DNA of 64,000 nucleotides from Variovorax paradoxus (GTDB lineage: Bacteria > Pseudomonadota > Gammaproteobacteria > Burkholderiales > Burkholderiaceae_C): assembly GCA_016806145.1 (NCBI GenBank), contig CP063166.1:4712001-4776000 (forward strand), written 5' to 3'. The position numbers and the translations under genes are program-made. Below the pieces are notes generated by a model. It saw only the letters and a program-made list of their open reading frames with translations. It had not been told where the DNA came from and did not search any database. This document shows, in pieces, positions 54,580-64,000 of the stretch (position 1 is the stretch's first letter; every line of letters begins with the position of its first letter).

Positions 54580-55530
54580 TCAGAGCCGCGTGCGCACCGA
54601 CCACAGCTCGGGAAAGAAGCGGTGGTCGACCACGCTGCGCAGCCAGCCCACGCCGGCCGAACCACCGGTGCCGGGCTTGAAGCCCAGGATGCGTTCGACC
54701 GAGACGAAATGGCGCCAGCGGTACTGCGAGAACACGTCGGCGATGTCCATCAGCGCCTCGCCGAGCCGGTAGAGATCGTTCTCGGGCGCCGGGTCGCCGT
54801 AGACCTGCAGCCACGCGGCCTCCACGCCCGCGTTGAGCGCATAGCTGGCCGACCAGTCGCGCTCGAGCGCCTCGGCCGGCACGGGCACGCCGCGCCGGTG
54901 CAGCAGCGCGAGCACGTCGTCGTAGAGGCTCGGCGAATTCAGCGCGCGCTCCATGTAGGGCCATACATCGGGGTTGTTGGCATGCGCGCGCGCCAGCGGA
55001 ATCGACTTGTTGCCGAGGATGAATTCCACGTGCCGGTACATGTAGGACTGCTGGCCCGAGGCGATGCCCAGCGTGTTGCGGAACTGGTTGAACTCGTGCG
55101 GCGTGATGGTCGAGAGCACGTCCCAGGTCTTGCCGAGGAACTCCAGCAGCGCGCGCACCCGCGGCGCGAGCTGCAGCGCGCCGGCCACGTCGTCGGCGCG
55201 CACGCGCAACTGCATGTTCGAGAGCTCGTAGTGGATCGCCTTGAAGCTCAGTTCCTTGCAGTGGGTGATGCACATGAAGACCATCTCGTCGTGGCCTTCG
55301 CTGCGCATGTGCTGCAGGCTCAGCAGCAGGTCGTTGCGCTGGTGCTCGAGGTAGGGGTTGCTGCGGCCCTCGAACTGGAGCAGCGGCTCGCCGTCGGTGT
55401 CCTGCACCGTGGCCGCGCGCTGGTGGTTGTCGCCGGTCGCGATCGGCTTGACCAGCGACAGCTCGAGCGCGGGATCGCGCACCGTGGGGATCGCGCGCTG
55501 CCGCCGGGGGCGCGAGGGGGAGGCCGTCAT
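54580..55530 (-). CDS. Tryptophan 2,3-dioxygenase family protein
   Basis: A 316-residue heme dioxygenase. The distal-site region is ITHCKELSFKAIHYEL (canonical THQxYELWFKQ), so the His is kept but nearby residues diverge. The C-terminal heme part is well conserved: YRWRHFVSVERILGFKPGTGGSAGVGWLR, ending FFPELWSVRT. The enzyme cleaves the tryptophan indole ring to N-formylkynurenine, or a related indole. No kynurenine formamidase or kynureninase gene is adjacent. The first 45 residues are an extra basic extension. It leads the unit below the AraC gene. Confidence 0.9.
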   Translation of the reverse strand: MTASPSRPRRQRAIPTVRDPALELSLVKPIATGDNHQRAATVQDTDGEPLLQFEGRSNPYLEHQRNDLLLSLQHMRSEGHDEMVFMCITHCKELSFKAIHYELSNMQLRVRADDVAGALQLAPRVRALLEFLGKTWDVLSTITPHEFNQFRNTLGIASGQQSYMYRHVEFILGNKSIPLARAHANNPDVWPYMERALNSPSLYDDVLALLHRRGVPVPAEALERDWSASYALNAGVEAAWLQVYGDPAPENDLYRLGEALMDIADVFSQYRWRHFVSVERILGFKPGTGGSAGVGWLRSVVDHRFFPELWSVRTRL

Positions 55531-55630
55531 GTCGTCGTCTCTCTGGCCCGCGTGCTGCGCGGACCGTGATGGGGATGCGGCGATTCTTCAGGGCCGGGGC
55601 CGGCGGCTCAACCTCCGGCGCGCCGGATTT

Positions 55631-55651
55631 GGTCACCGTTCGTCCGTGACC
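55631..55651. promoter_or_regulatory. Candidate operator of the tryptophan dioxygenase unit
   Basis: GGTCAC, 9 bp, GTGACC forms a perfect inverted repeat in the 136-bp gap between the AraC stop and the dioxygenase start, about 100 bp before the latter. It could be a regulator binding site; the factor is not known. Confidence 0.45.
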
Positions 55652-55666
55652 GGACGATGACGGGGT

Positions 55667-56635
55667 TCAGGCGGCGCCGTGGCGCCGGGCGTAGGCGCTG
55701 GGCGTGAGCCCGGTCCAGCGCTGGAAGGCGCGCGAGAAGGCCTTCTCCGACGCGTAGCCCACCGACTCAGCGACCTGGTACAGGCTCAGCTGCCGGTTCT
55801 TGAGCTTCTCGGCCGCCAGCGTCATGCGGTAGGAGCCCAGGTAGTGCATCGGCGTCACGCCGACGAGCGCGCGGAAGCGCTCGCTGAAGATGGTGCGCGA
55901 CAGATAGCTGGCCTGCGCCAGCGTCGCCACCGACCACGGATGCGCGGGCCGCTCGTGCATCAGCGCCATGGCGCGCGCGATGCTCTCGTCGTCGAGCCCG
56001 CGCAGGGTGCCCAGGCGCTCGGCCGGCGCCGCGGCCGGCTGCGCGTAAAGGTGTTCGCAGAGCACGTGCACCAGCAGCAGGTCGGCCATGCGCGCGGCCG
56101 AGAGCTGCCAGCCCGGGCGCTGCGCCACGGTCTCGTTGACCAGCGTCTCCATCGCCAGCGCGAGCGAGGCGGTGGTGGGAATCTGCGCCTGGCGCAGCAC
56201 GATCAGCGGCGGCAGGTTCGCGATGATCGAGCCCAGCCCCTGGGCCGGCAGCCAAAGATGCAGCGAGAACAGCTCGGTGACCGGGCCGCCGCCGCCGTGC
56301 GAGAACACGATCGGATGGTCGCCGTGGCGGCCGGTGGAATGCGCGGCGATCAGCTCGCGGAACGGCCGCGCCTCGAGCCCCGGCGCCGACGACACGGTGT
56401 GCGCGCCGCCCTGCGGCAGCATCGCGATGTCGTGCGGCGCGATCTGCACCGGCTCGGCACCGGCCACCGAAATCCAGTAGGGCGCGCCGGTGCACAGGCG
56501 GATCAGCGGGCCGTCCACGCCGGTCGAGTGCAGCGCCCACGGCGCCGAGAGCGAGAAGCGGGCCGTGACGGCGCGCTCGGACTTGTAGCCCGCGAGCAGG
56601 TGGCTCAGTGCGTCGCCGTCGCGTCCCGTGTCCAT
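55667..56635 (-). CDS. AraC family regulator with cupin-type sensor domain
   Basis: A 322-residue regulator. The N-terminal half is a cupin_6-like ligand-binding domain (ALHSTGVDGPLIRLCTGAPYW, FSHGGGGPVTELFSLHLWLP). The C-terminal half carries two AraC helix-turn-helix motifs (WSVATLAQASYLSRTIFSERF and LYQVAESVGYASEKAFSRAFQRWTG). ATG 56635 is preferred to the upstream low-complexity extension. It is co-oriented with and immediately upstream of the tryptophan dioxygenase unit, so it is the likely local regulator. Confidence 0.92.
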   Translation of the reverse strand: MDTGRDGDALSHLLAGYKSERAVTARFSLSAPWALHSTGVDGPLIRLCTGAPYWISVAGAEPVQIAPHDIAMLPQGGAHTVSSAPGLEARPFRELIAAHSTGRHGDHPIVFSHGGGGPVTELFSLHLWLPAQGLGSIIANLPPLIVLRQAQIPTTASLALAMETLVNETVAQRPGWQLSAARMADLLLVHVLCEHLYAQPAAAPAERLGTLRGLDDESIARAMALMHERPAHPWSVATLAQASYLSRTIFSERFRALVGVTPMHYLGSYRMTLAAEKLKNRQLSLYQVAESVGYASEKAFSRAFQRWTGLTPSAYARRHGAA

Positions 56636-57265
56636 GCTGTCGTGTCGTGGCGTCCGTGGTCTGTCCGATTGGCGCGGATTATCTGGCATGGAAGCCGGGC
56701 GATTCCCCGCCCCGCGCCCACGACGGCGCGGGATGCAACACAATGGCGGCTCGCATGAAGACAACGACCTCGCAACCGAAGCCACCCATGGCCCACGCAA
56801 CCTTCGACAGCGAAAGCCAGCTGCGCGACCGCGGACTGCGCGTCACGCGCGCCGCCCAGACCGTGCTCGAGCTGCTCGAGCACACCTCCCAACCGCTCAC
56901 GCACGACGAAGTCGCCGCGGCCTACACCACCGCCACCGGCGAGGAACCCGACCGGGTCACGATCTACCGCGTGCTCGACCGGCTGGTCGAGGTCGGCCTG
57001 TGCGACCGCCGCGTCGGCGCCGACCGCGTGAACCGCTTCGCGCGCCACGTCGAGGCCGCCTCGGGCAACACCTTCGAGTGCGACCAGTGCCACAAGGTGC
57101 TGGCCCTGCCCTCCGACCCCGAGCTGCCGAAGGTCATGGGCCGGCTCGGCCGCGCGCTGCGCAAGCAGGGCATCGACACCCGCCGCACCGCGCTCACCTT
57201 GCACGGCACCTGCGGCGACTGCGTGCTTGCCGAAGCCGCACCCGCGGCCCGGCCCGCCGCCCGCC

Positions 57266-58459
<1,194 letters not shown>

Positions 58460-58477
58460 GGCGTGGGTCTCGTTGAT

Positions 58478-58519
58478 ATGCAACTGCATTGCATTATATG
58501 AATGACGCAACACGGTTGC
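58478..58519 (-). promoter_or_regulatory. Promoter and possible Zur operator of the CobW gene
   Basis: On the minus strand a perfect TATAAT (58493-58498) sits in the partial palindrome CATT-atatg-AATG, and ATGCAAC/GTTGCAT arms flank it at 58478 and 58513. The AT-richness contrasts with the surroundings. Assignment to Zur is inference from the neighbouring genes. Confidence 0.45.
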
Positions 58520-58601
58520 ATGTAACCCGAAAAAGCGCCCGCCACCGCCCTCTCCGGCCGCGCCGATAGACTCGGGGCCCGCCTCCGCCTTCCCGCCGCC
58601 G

Positions 58602-59231
58602 ATGACCCCGCCCGTGCTCTACAGCTTCCGCCGTTGCCCCTATGCGATGCGCGCCCGCCTCGCGCTGGCGGCGAGCGGCCAGCGTTGCGAGCTGCGCGAG
58701 GTCGAGCTCAAGCGCAAGCCGCCCGAGATGCTGGCCGCCTCGCCCAAGGGCACGGTGCCGGTGCTCGTGCTGGCCGACGGCACGGTGATCGACCAGAGCC
58801 TGGACATCATGCGCTGGGCGCTCGCGGCCCACGATCCGCTGCGCTGGCTGCAGCCCGGCGACACCGAGGCGCTGGTCGCCGCCTGCGACGAGGGCTTCAA
58901 GCCGCAGCTCGACCGCTACAAGTACCCGGGCCGCTTCGCCGACGCGGTGCAGGCCGAGGCCCGCGAACAGGGCGCGCGCTTCCTGCGCGAGCTCGAGGCG
59001 CGGCTGGCCGCCTCGGCCTTCCTGCTCGGCGCCCAGGCAAGCCTGGCCGATGCCGCGCTGATGCCCTTCGTGCGCCAGTACGCGATGGTCGAGCCGGCCT
59101 GGTTCGAGGCCCAGCCCTGGCCGCGGCTGCGCGCCTGGCTCGCGGACTGGATCGCCTCGCCGCTGTTCGACAGCGTCATGCGCAAGAACCCGCCCTGGCG
59201 CAGCGGCGAGGCCGGCATCGCCTTCCCATGA
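58602..59231 (+). CDS. Glutathione S-transferase family protein
   Basis: A 209-residue GST. The thioredoxin-like N-terminal domain has [16 protein letters not shown] with a CPYA redox-like motif (Cys about residue 12) and the glutathione-binding KGTVPVLVL...DQSLDIMRW; the helical C-terminal domain carries [21 protein letters not shown]. Cys-type GSTs of this kind act as glutathione-dependent reductases or transferases. Its stop overlaps the LysR start as ATGA. Confidence 0.92.
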   Translation: MTPPVLYSFRRCPYAMRARLALAASGQRCELREVELKRKPPEMLAASPKGTVPVLVLADGTVIDQSLDIMRWALAAHDPLRWLQPGDTEALVAACDEGFKPQLDRYKYPGRFADAVQAEAREQGARFLRELEARLAASAFLLGAQASLADAALMPFVRQYAMVEPAWFEAQPWPRLRAWLADWIASPLFDSVMRKNPPWRSGEAGIAFP

Positions 59232-60151
59232 GCACGCGCCTGCATTTCGACCTGACGACGGTCCAGCTCTTCATCGCGACCGCCGAACTCGGCGGCGTCA
59301 CGCGCGGCGCCGAGCGCATGCACATGGCGCCGGCCGCGGCCTCGCGCCGCATCCTCGAGCTCGAATCGCAGTTCGGCGTGGCGCTGTTCGAGCGCCGCCC
59401 GCACGGCATGGTGCTGACCGATGCCGGGCGCGCGATGCTCGCGCATGCGCGCAACATCACGCACACCGTGCTGCGCATGCAGGACGACGCGGCCTCCTAC
59501 CTCGGCGGCGAGCAGGGCGTGGTGCGCGTGGCGGCGCCGAAGTCGGCGGTGATCCAGTTCATGCCGCGCGACATCGAGCGCTGCGCCGCCGCCTGCCCCG
59601 GCGTTCGCATCGACCTGCAGGAGATGAACAGCCAGGTGGTGCAGCAGGCGCTGCGCCGCGGCACGGTCGACATCGGCATCTACGAGGCCAGCCTCGGCGC
59701 CATCGACCTGCCGATGCTGCCCTACCGCGGCGATGAGCTGGTGGCCGTCACCGCGCGCGGCCATGCGCTGGCCGGCCGGCGCGAGGTGGTGCTCGAGGAC
59801 ATCCTGGCCTGCGACCTGATCGTGCTCAACGAGGGCTCGGCGATCTCGCTCATGCTCGCGCGGCTGGCCGACGAGACCGGCCAGCTGCTGCGCATGCGCA
59901 TGCGCGTGGGCGGCTTCGACAGCATCGCGGCGCTGGTGGCGCAGGACCTGGGCATCGGCGTCATGCCGGCGGCGATCGCGCGCCATGTGGCGGCGGGCAG
60001 CCGCTTCGCGCGACTGCCGATCCGCGGCGACTGGGCGCGGCGCCAGTTCGTGCTGTGCCATCGCGCCGAGGATTCGCTGTCGCGCGCCGCGGCCAGCGTG
60101 GCGCGCGTGCTCGCGGATACGCAAAACGCGAATCCAGCCTCGCCCAAATAG
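59228..60151 (+). CDS. LysR family transcriptional regulator
   Basis: A 307-residue LysR regulator. The N-terminal winged helix (VQLFIATAELGGVTRGAERMHMAPAAASRRILELESQFGVALFER) is followed by a periplasmic-binding-protein-like effector domain (about residues 95-295). It is translationally coupled to the GST gene and lies 67 bp before the Bug receptor gene, so it probably controls the downstream Bug/CoA-transferase/hydratase unit. Confidence 0.93.
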   Translation: MSTRLHFDLTTVQLFIATAELGGVTRGAERMHMAPAAASRRILELESQFGVALFERRPHGMVLTDAGRAMLAHARNITHTVLRMQDDAASYLGGEQGVVRVAAPKSAVIQFMPRDIERCAAACPGVRIDLQEMNSQVVQQALRRGTVDIGIYEASLGAIDLPMLPYRGDELVAVTARGHALAGRREVVLEDILACDLIVLNEGSAISLMLARLADETGQLLRMRMRVGGFDSIAALVAQDLGIGVMPAAIARHVAAGSRFARLPIRGDWARRQFVLCHRAEDSLSRAAASVARVLADTQNANPASPK

Positions 60152-60218
60152 CGATGGCGCCCGGTGCGGGCCTTGCGCACCATCCGTCGCATCCAAAGAA
60201 CGACGGAGACATCGCAGC

Positions 60219-61199
60219 ATGCAACGCAGAAGCTTCACCCTGGCGGCCGCGGCCGCCCTCGCCGCACCGGCACTGGTGCGCGCCGCGAACGAGGCGGCGC
60301 CACCGGCCGGCCCCGTGAAGATCGTGGTGGGCTTCGCGCCCGGCGGCGGCACCGACGTGCTGGCGCGCGTCATCGGCCAGAAGCTCGGCGCGATGTGGAA
60401 CGTCTCGGTGGTGGTCGAGAACAAGCCCGGCGCCACCGGCGCGATCGCGGCCGACTACGTGAGCAAGCAGCCGCCCGACGGCAACACCCTGCTGATGGCG
60501 CACGTCAACAGCCACGCGATCGCACCGGCGCTGCTGACCGGCGTGCGCTACGACCCGCGGCGCGACTTCACGCCGCTGACCCTGGTGGGCGTGACGCCCA
60601 ACATGCTGACCTGCGCGCCAGCGCAGAAGGCACGCACCCTGCCCGACGTCGTGGCCCTGTGCCGCGAGCGGCCGGGCCGCGTGTCCTTCGGCTCCTCGGG
60701 CATCGGCTCGGCGCAGCACCTGGCCTTCGAGATGTTCAAGCTGCAGGCCAAAGTCGATGCGGTGCACGTGCCCTACAAGGGCTCGAGCGCCCTGATCGTC
60801 GACCTGCTCGGTGGGCAGATCGACTATGCCTTCGACACGATGACCGCCGCCACGCCCTTCGTGAAGCAGGGCAAGGTGATCGCGATCGCGCAGACGCGGC
60901 TGCAGCGCGCGCGCAGCCATCCCACCGTGCCCACGCTCGCCGAGTCGGGCTTTCCGGGGCTGGACGCGGCCTCGTGGTACGGCCTGGTCGGCCCGCGCGG
61001 CATGGCCGCGCCGATGGTGCAGCGCATGAGCGAGGACATCAACCGCGTGCTGGCCCTGCCCGACATCGCGCAGCGGCTCGACGAGTTCGGCGCCGAGGAC
61101 GCGGGCGGCAGCCCCGAGAAGTTCGGCGCCTTCATCGCGAGCGAATACGCCAAGTGGGGCCGCATCGTGAAAGAGGCCGGCGTGCGCGCCGACGCCTGA
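60219..61199 (+). CDS. Bug/TctC family substrate-binding protein
   Basis: A 326-residue periplasmic receptor. The signal is Tat-like (MQRRSFTLAAAAALAAPALVRA, RRSFTL motif), followed by VKIVVGFAPGGGTDVLARVIG, VVVENKPGATG and PYKGSSALIVDLLGG. GGAG lies 11 bp before ATG 60219. The adjacent CoA-transferase and hydratase genes suggest that it captures an organic acid that is then activated to a CoA ester. No TctAB genes are near. Confidence 0.94.
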   Translation: MQRRSFTLAAAAALAAPALVRAANEAAPPAGPVKIVVGFAPGGGTDVLARVIGQKLGAMWNVSVVVENKPGATGAIAADYVSKQPPDGNTLLMAHVNSHAIAPALLTGVRYDPRRDFTPLTLVGVTPNMLTCAPAQKARTLPDVVALCRERPGRVSFGSSGIGSAQHLAFEMFKLQAKVDAVHVPYKGSSALIVDLLGGQIDYAFDTMTAATPFVKQGKVIAIAQTRLQRARSHPTVPTLAESGFPGLDAASWYGLVGPRGMAAPMVQRMSEDINRVLALPDIAQRLDEFGAEDAGGSPEKFGAFIASEYAKWGRIVKEAGVRADA

Positions 61200-61233
61200 A
61201 CCATTTTCCTTTCCCCCTGAAAGACGCCAACCG

Positions 61234-62451
61234 ATGAGCGACACCTCCTCCTCCCGTCCCCTCCCCTTGGCCGGCGTGCGCGTGCTCGACGTGAGCCAGG
61301 TCATGGCCGGCCCCTATGCCTGCATGCTGCTGGCCGACCTCGGCGCCGACGTCATCAAGATCGAGCCGCCGCAGGGCGGCGACCAGACGCGCGGCGCCAT
61401 GGGCTTCAAGCTCAAGGGCACGGACAGCATGGGCTTCCTCAACATGAACCGCAACAAGCGCTCGATCGCGCTCGACCTCAAGTCCGACAGCGGGCGCGAG
61501 GTGCTCTACAAGCTGGTGGCGCAGGCCGACATCCTGGTGGAGAACTACCGCCCCGGCGTGATGAAGCGGCTGCGCACCGACTACGAGACGCTCAGCGCGA
61601 TCAACCCGCGGCTGGTCTACGTCAGCATCTCGGGCTTCGGCCAGACCGGGCCCTGGGCCGGCCGGCCGGGCTTCGACCTGATGGCGCAGGCGATGTCGGG
61701 AATCATGAGCGTGACCGGCCATCCCGACGGCCCGCCCGCCAAGGCCGGCGTGCCGGTGGCCGACATCGGCTGCGCGCTGTTCGCCACCTACGGCATGCTG
61801 TCGGCCTACATCGGCGCCAAGGCCACGGGACGCGGCCAGTACGTCGATGCCTCGCTGTTCGATTCCGCGCTGGCCTTCTCGATCTGGGACATCAGCGAGT
61901 ACTGGGGCACCGGCCGCGAACCCGAGCAGCTCGGCACCGCCAACCGCATGAGCGCGCCCTACCAGGCGATGAAGGCGGCCGATGGCCACTTCGTGATGGG
62001 CGCCACCAACCAGAAGCTATGGCAGATGCTGTGCGCCACGCTGGAGCGGCCCGACCTGCTCGATGACGCGCGCTTCGCGACGGTGTCGCTGCGCCTGGCG
62101 AACCGGCACGCGCTCATCGAGAGCCTCGAGCGCAGCTTCGCGCAACGAGGTTGCGAACACTGGATCGACCGGCTGCTGTCCGTGGGCATCCCGGCCGGGC
62201 CGATCCTCAGCTACCCCGAGGCCTTCGAGAGCGAGCATGGCCGGCACCGCCGCATGCGCATCGAGATCGACCATCCGGTGGAAGGCAAGGTGCCCAACAT
62301 CGGCTTCGCGGTGAAGATGGGCGGCACGCCGCAGCAGGTGCGGCGCGCGCCGCCGCTGCTCGGGCAGCACACGGCCGAGGTGCTGGCCGAGCTCGGCATC
62401 GATGCGCCGGCGCAGCGCGAACTGGCCGCGGCCGGAGCCTTCGGGTCATGA
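61234..62451 (+). CDS. CaiB/BaiF family (class III) CoA-transferase
   Basis: A 405-residue CoA-transferase that moves CoA between acyl groups. Family landmarks are VLDVSQVMAGPYACMLLADLGADVIKIE at the N-terminus, GFGQTGPWAGRPGFDLMAQAMSGIM, and the nucleophilic aspartate in VPVADIG (Asp177). It lies 34 bp after the Bug gene and overlaps the hydratase start as ATGA, forming a short catabolic operon. The acid partner is unknown. Confidence 0.95.
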   Translation: MSDTSSSRPLPLAGVRVLDVSQVMAGPYACMLLADLGADVIKIEPPQGGDQTRGAMGFKLKGTDSMGFLNMNRNKRSIALDLKSDSGREVLYKLVAQADILVENYRPGVMKRLRTDYETLSAINPRLVYVSISGFGQTGPWAGRPGFDLMAQAMSGIMSVTGHPDGPPAKAGVPVADIGCALFATYGMLSAYIGAKATGRGQYVDASLFDSALAFSIWDISEYWGTGREPEQLGTANRMSAPYQAMKAADGHFVMGATNQKLWQMLCATLERPDLLDDARFATVSLRLANRHALIESLERSFAQRGCEHWIDRLLSVGIPAGPILSYPEAFESEHGRHRRMRIEIDHPVEGKVPNIGFAVKMGGTPQQVRRAPPLLGQHTAEVLAELGIDAPAQRELAAAGAFGS

Positions 62452-63227
62452 GCGAAGGCAGCGTCCATCTCTCGGTGACGGAGGGCATCGCCACGCTGGT
62501 GTTCGACCGGCCGGCCGCGCGCAATGCCATGACCTGGTCCATGTACCAGTCGCTCGCGGCGCACTGCGAATCGCTGGCCGCGCGCGCCGGCGAGGTCCGC
62601 GTGGCGGTGCTGCGCGGCGCGGGCGGCCAGGCCTTCGTGGCCGGCACCGACATCGCGCAGTTCCGCGACTTCGAGGGCGGCGACGACGGCGTGGCCTACG
62701 AGCGGCGCATCGATGCCGGCATCGGCCTGCTCGAGGCGCTGCCGATGCCGACCGTGGCGGTGGTCGAGGGCTGGGCCGTGGGCGGCGGGCTCGCGATCGC
62801 GACCGCCTGCGACTTCCGGCTCGCGACGCCGGGCGCGCGCTTCGGCGTGCCGATCGCGCGCACGCTGGGCAACACGCTGTCGTCGCTGAACTTCGCGCGG
62901 CTGCGCGCGGCCTGGGGCCTGCAGCCGGTGCGGCGCATGCTGCTGCTGGCGCAGATCCTCGATGCGAACGAGGCGCTGGCCTGCGGTTTCCTCGAGCAGG
63001 TCTGCACGAGCGAGGCACTCGACGGCGCGCTGCAGTCGCTGTGCGCGCGGCTGGCCGCGCTGGCGCCCGTGACGCAGGCGGCCGCCAAGGAAGCGCTGCG
63101 GCGCGGCACGACGCACGGCGCGCCCGACACCGACGACCTGGTGCGCCGCTGCTACGGCAGCGCCGATTTCGCCGAGGGCGTGGCAGCCTTCACCGAGGGA
63201 CGGCCGCCGGCCTGGCGCGGCCGCTGA
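62448..63227 (+). CDS. Enoyl-CoA hydratase/isomerase family protein
   Basis: A 259-residue crotonase-fold protein. The oxyanion-hole segments AFVAGTDIAQF and EGWAVGGGLAIATACDFRLA are intact. At the second catalytic site, where hydratases usually have a Glu in a PE-x-x-G-x-x-P block, it reads GVPIARTLGNTLSSLNFARL, so it may not be a simple hydratase and could act as an isomerase, hydrolase or lyase. It is coupled to the CoA-transferase and convergent with the LysR gene (stops abut). Confidence 0.9.
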   Translation: MSEGSVHLSVTEGIATLVFDRPAARNAMTWSMYQSLAAHCESLAARAGEVRVAVLRGAGGQAFVAGTDIAQFRDFEGGDDGVAYERRIDAGIGLLEALPMPTVAVVEGWAVGGGLAIATACDFRLATPGARFGVPIARTLGNTLSSLNFARLRAAWGLQPVRRMLLLAQILDANEALACGFLEQVCTSEALDGALQSLCARLAALAPVTQAAAKEALRRGTTHGAPDTDDLVRRCYGSADFAEGVAAFTEGRPPAWRGR

Positions 63228-64000
63228 TCAGGCCGCGACCGCGCGCGCCGAGGCGCGCTGGATGCATTCGACGAAGTGCTGCGCGGCCGGCGTCAGCAAC
63301 TGGCCGCGGCGCTTGACCACGCAGACATTGAGCGTCGGCAGCGTCTCGACCACGTCCACGCGCCGGATGCCGTGGCGCTTGAAGCTCAGCGCGGCCAGCG
63401 GCTCGACGAACAGGCCGATCAGGTCCATCTGCCCGACCAGCGACAGCGCGACCGTGACCGAGTGGCCCTGGATCACGCGCTGCGGCGCCGGCAGGCCCAG
63501 CGGCAGCAGCGCCGAGATCGATTCGCGGCCGCTGAAGTGATCGTCGCCCGGCAGGATCCACTCGGCGGTCGCGAGCTCGGCCATCGAGCGGCTCGCGCGC
63601 AGCGGATGGCGCTCGCGCAGTCCCACCACCAGCTTCACCGGAAACAGCTCGATGGCCTCGAACTGCGGATCGAGCCGGCCCGGCACCACATGGGCCACCG
63701 CGAAATCGAGCGAGCCCTCGCGCAGCCGCGCCAGCATCCAGGGCAGCACCGCCTCGCTGAACTGCACGTCGACGGCCGGCAACCGGCCATGGAAGTCCTT
63801 GAAGGCCGCCGGCAGGATGGTCTGCGCGAACGAGGTGCTGACGGCCAGCGCGACCCGGCCCGTGAGCCCGTCGCGGATCTGCGCGATCTCCTCGCGCGCG
63901 CGCTGCATGTCGGCCAGCAGCATGCGCGCGCGCGGCGCGAAGGCCTCGCCGAAGGGCGTGAGCCGCACGCCCTTGACGCTGCGCTCGACCAGCGGCGCGT
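63228..64000 (-). CDS. LysR family transcriptional regulator (5' end beyond window)
   Basis: A partial gene; the visible 257 codons run to the window edge. The sequence begins inside the DNA-binding wing (APLVERSVKGVRLTPFGEAF), so about the first 45-50 residues are missing. The effector domain is complete (VALAVSTSFAQTILPAAFKDF, MDLIGLFVEPLAALSF). It faces the CoA-transferase/hydratase operon tail to tail, so it is less likely to be that operon's regulator than the coupled LysR at 59228. Confidence 0.9.
   Translation of the reverse strand, partial: APLVERSVKGVRLTPFGEAFAPRARMLLADMQRAREEIAQIRDGLTGRVALAVSTSFAQTILPAAFKDFHGRLPAVDVQFSEAVLPWMLARLREGSLDFAVAHVVPGRLDPQFEAIELFPVKLVVGLRERHPLRASRSMAELATAEWILPGDDHFSGRESISALLPLGLPAPQRVIQGHSVTVALSLVGQMDLIGLFVEPLAALSFKRHGIRRVDVVETLPTLNVCVVKRRGQLLTPAAQHFVECIQRASARAVAA

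Overview
This window looks like a chromosomal segment of a high-GC betaproteobacterium of the Comamonadaceae (Burkholderiales), most like Variovorax. The grounds are very high GC with strong GC3 bias, three orphan Bug-type solute receptors, an MdtABC-TolC-like efflux operon, a SPINDLY-type transferase and the palindromic intergenic repeats common in that family. This assignment is inference from gene content; no 16S or other marker is present. I recognised no tRNA, rRNA, CRISPR array, prophage or insertion sequence.

Layout. 0.1-5.8 kb: DJ-1/PfpI protein, Bug receptor, MOSC protein, a NarL-type two-component pair (regulator before kinase) and uppP. 6-11.5 kb: an uncharacterised protein, an amino-acid module (racemase, solute-binding protein, class III aminotransferase) with a divergent RpiR regulator and a cluster of GGAAC/GTTCC boxes, a REP-like hairpin and an SPW-repeat protein. 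11.6-22.2 kb: RND efflux operon on the minus strand (adaptor, MdtB-like pump, about 700-bp giant inverted repeat, MdtC-like pump, outer-membrane factor). The adaptor 3' end shows a probable frameshift. 22.5-26.3 kb: membrane protein, sterol-desaturase-type enzyme and a translationally coupled 2TM / LytS kinase / LytTR regulator set. 26.3-31.5 kb: Tyr/Pro-rich secreted protein, glnS, M23 peptidase and a large P-loop ATPase with a C-terminal zinc ribbon.

31.6-42 kb: aspartoacylase-like hydrolase, a class II Fic protein preceded by three 33-bp operator-like repeats, tandem-GNAT protein, small exported protein, amt with a sigma-54 promoter, membrane-anchored LytTR regulator divergent from an acyltransferase, PaaI thioesterase, DUF1772-like protein, Crp/Fnr regulator and RbgA-like GTPase. 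42-51 kb: CBS protein, TPR/OGT-like transferase, HPF, MerR, NTF2-like protein, short-chain dehydrogenase, lone receiver protein, gshA, ABM monooxygenase, esterase and a 2Fe-2S ferredoxin-like protein.

51-64 kb: a co-oriented set of AraC regulator, tryptophan 2,3-dioxygenase, aromatic aminotransferase, FAD monooxygenase and Bug receptor, which suggests tryptophan/kynurenine metabolism; Zur-like regulator convergent with a CobW GTPase; then GST-LysR, Bug, CaiB-type CoA-transferase, enoyl-CoA hydratase and a LysR gene cut by the window end.

The most notable signals are the 33-bp repeat array at fic, the large palindromic island splitting mdtB from mdtC, the adaptor frameshift, the AraC-TDO cluster and the zinc-ribbon P-loop ATPase.
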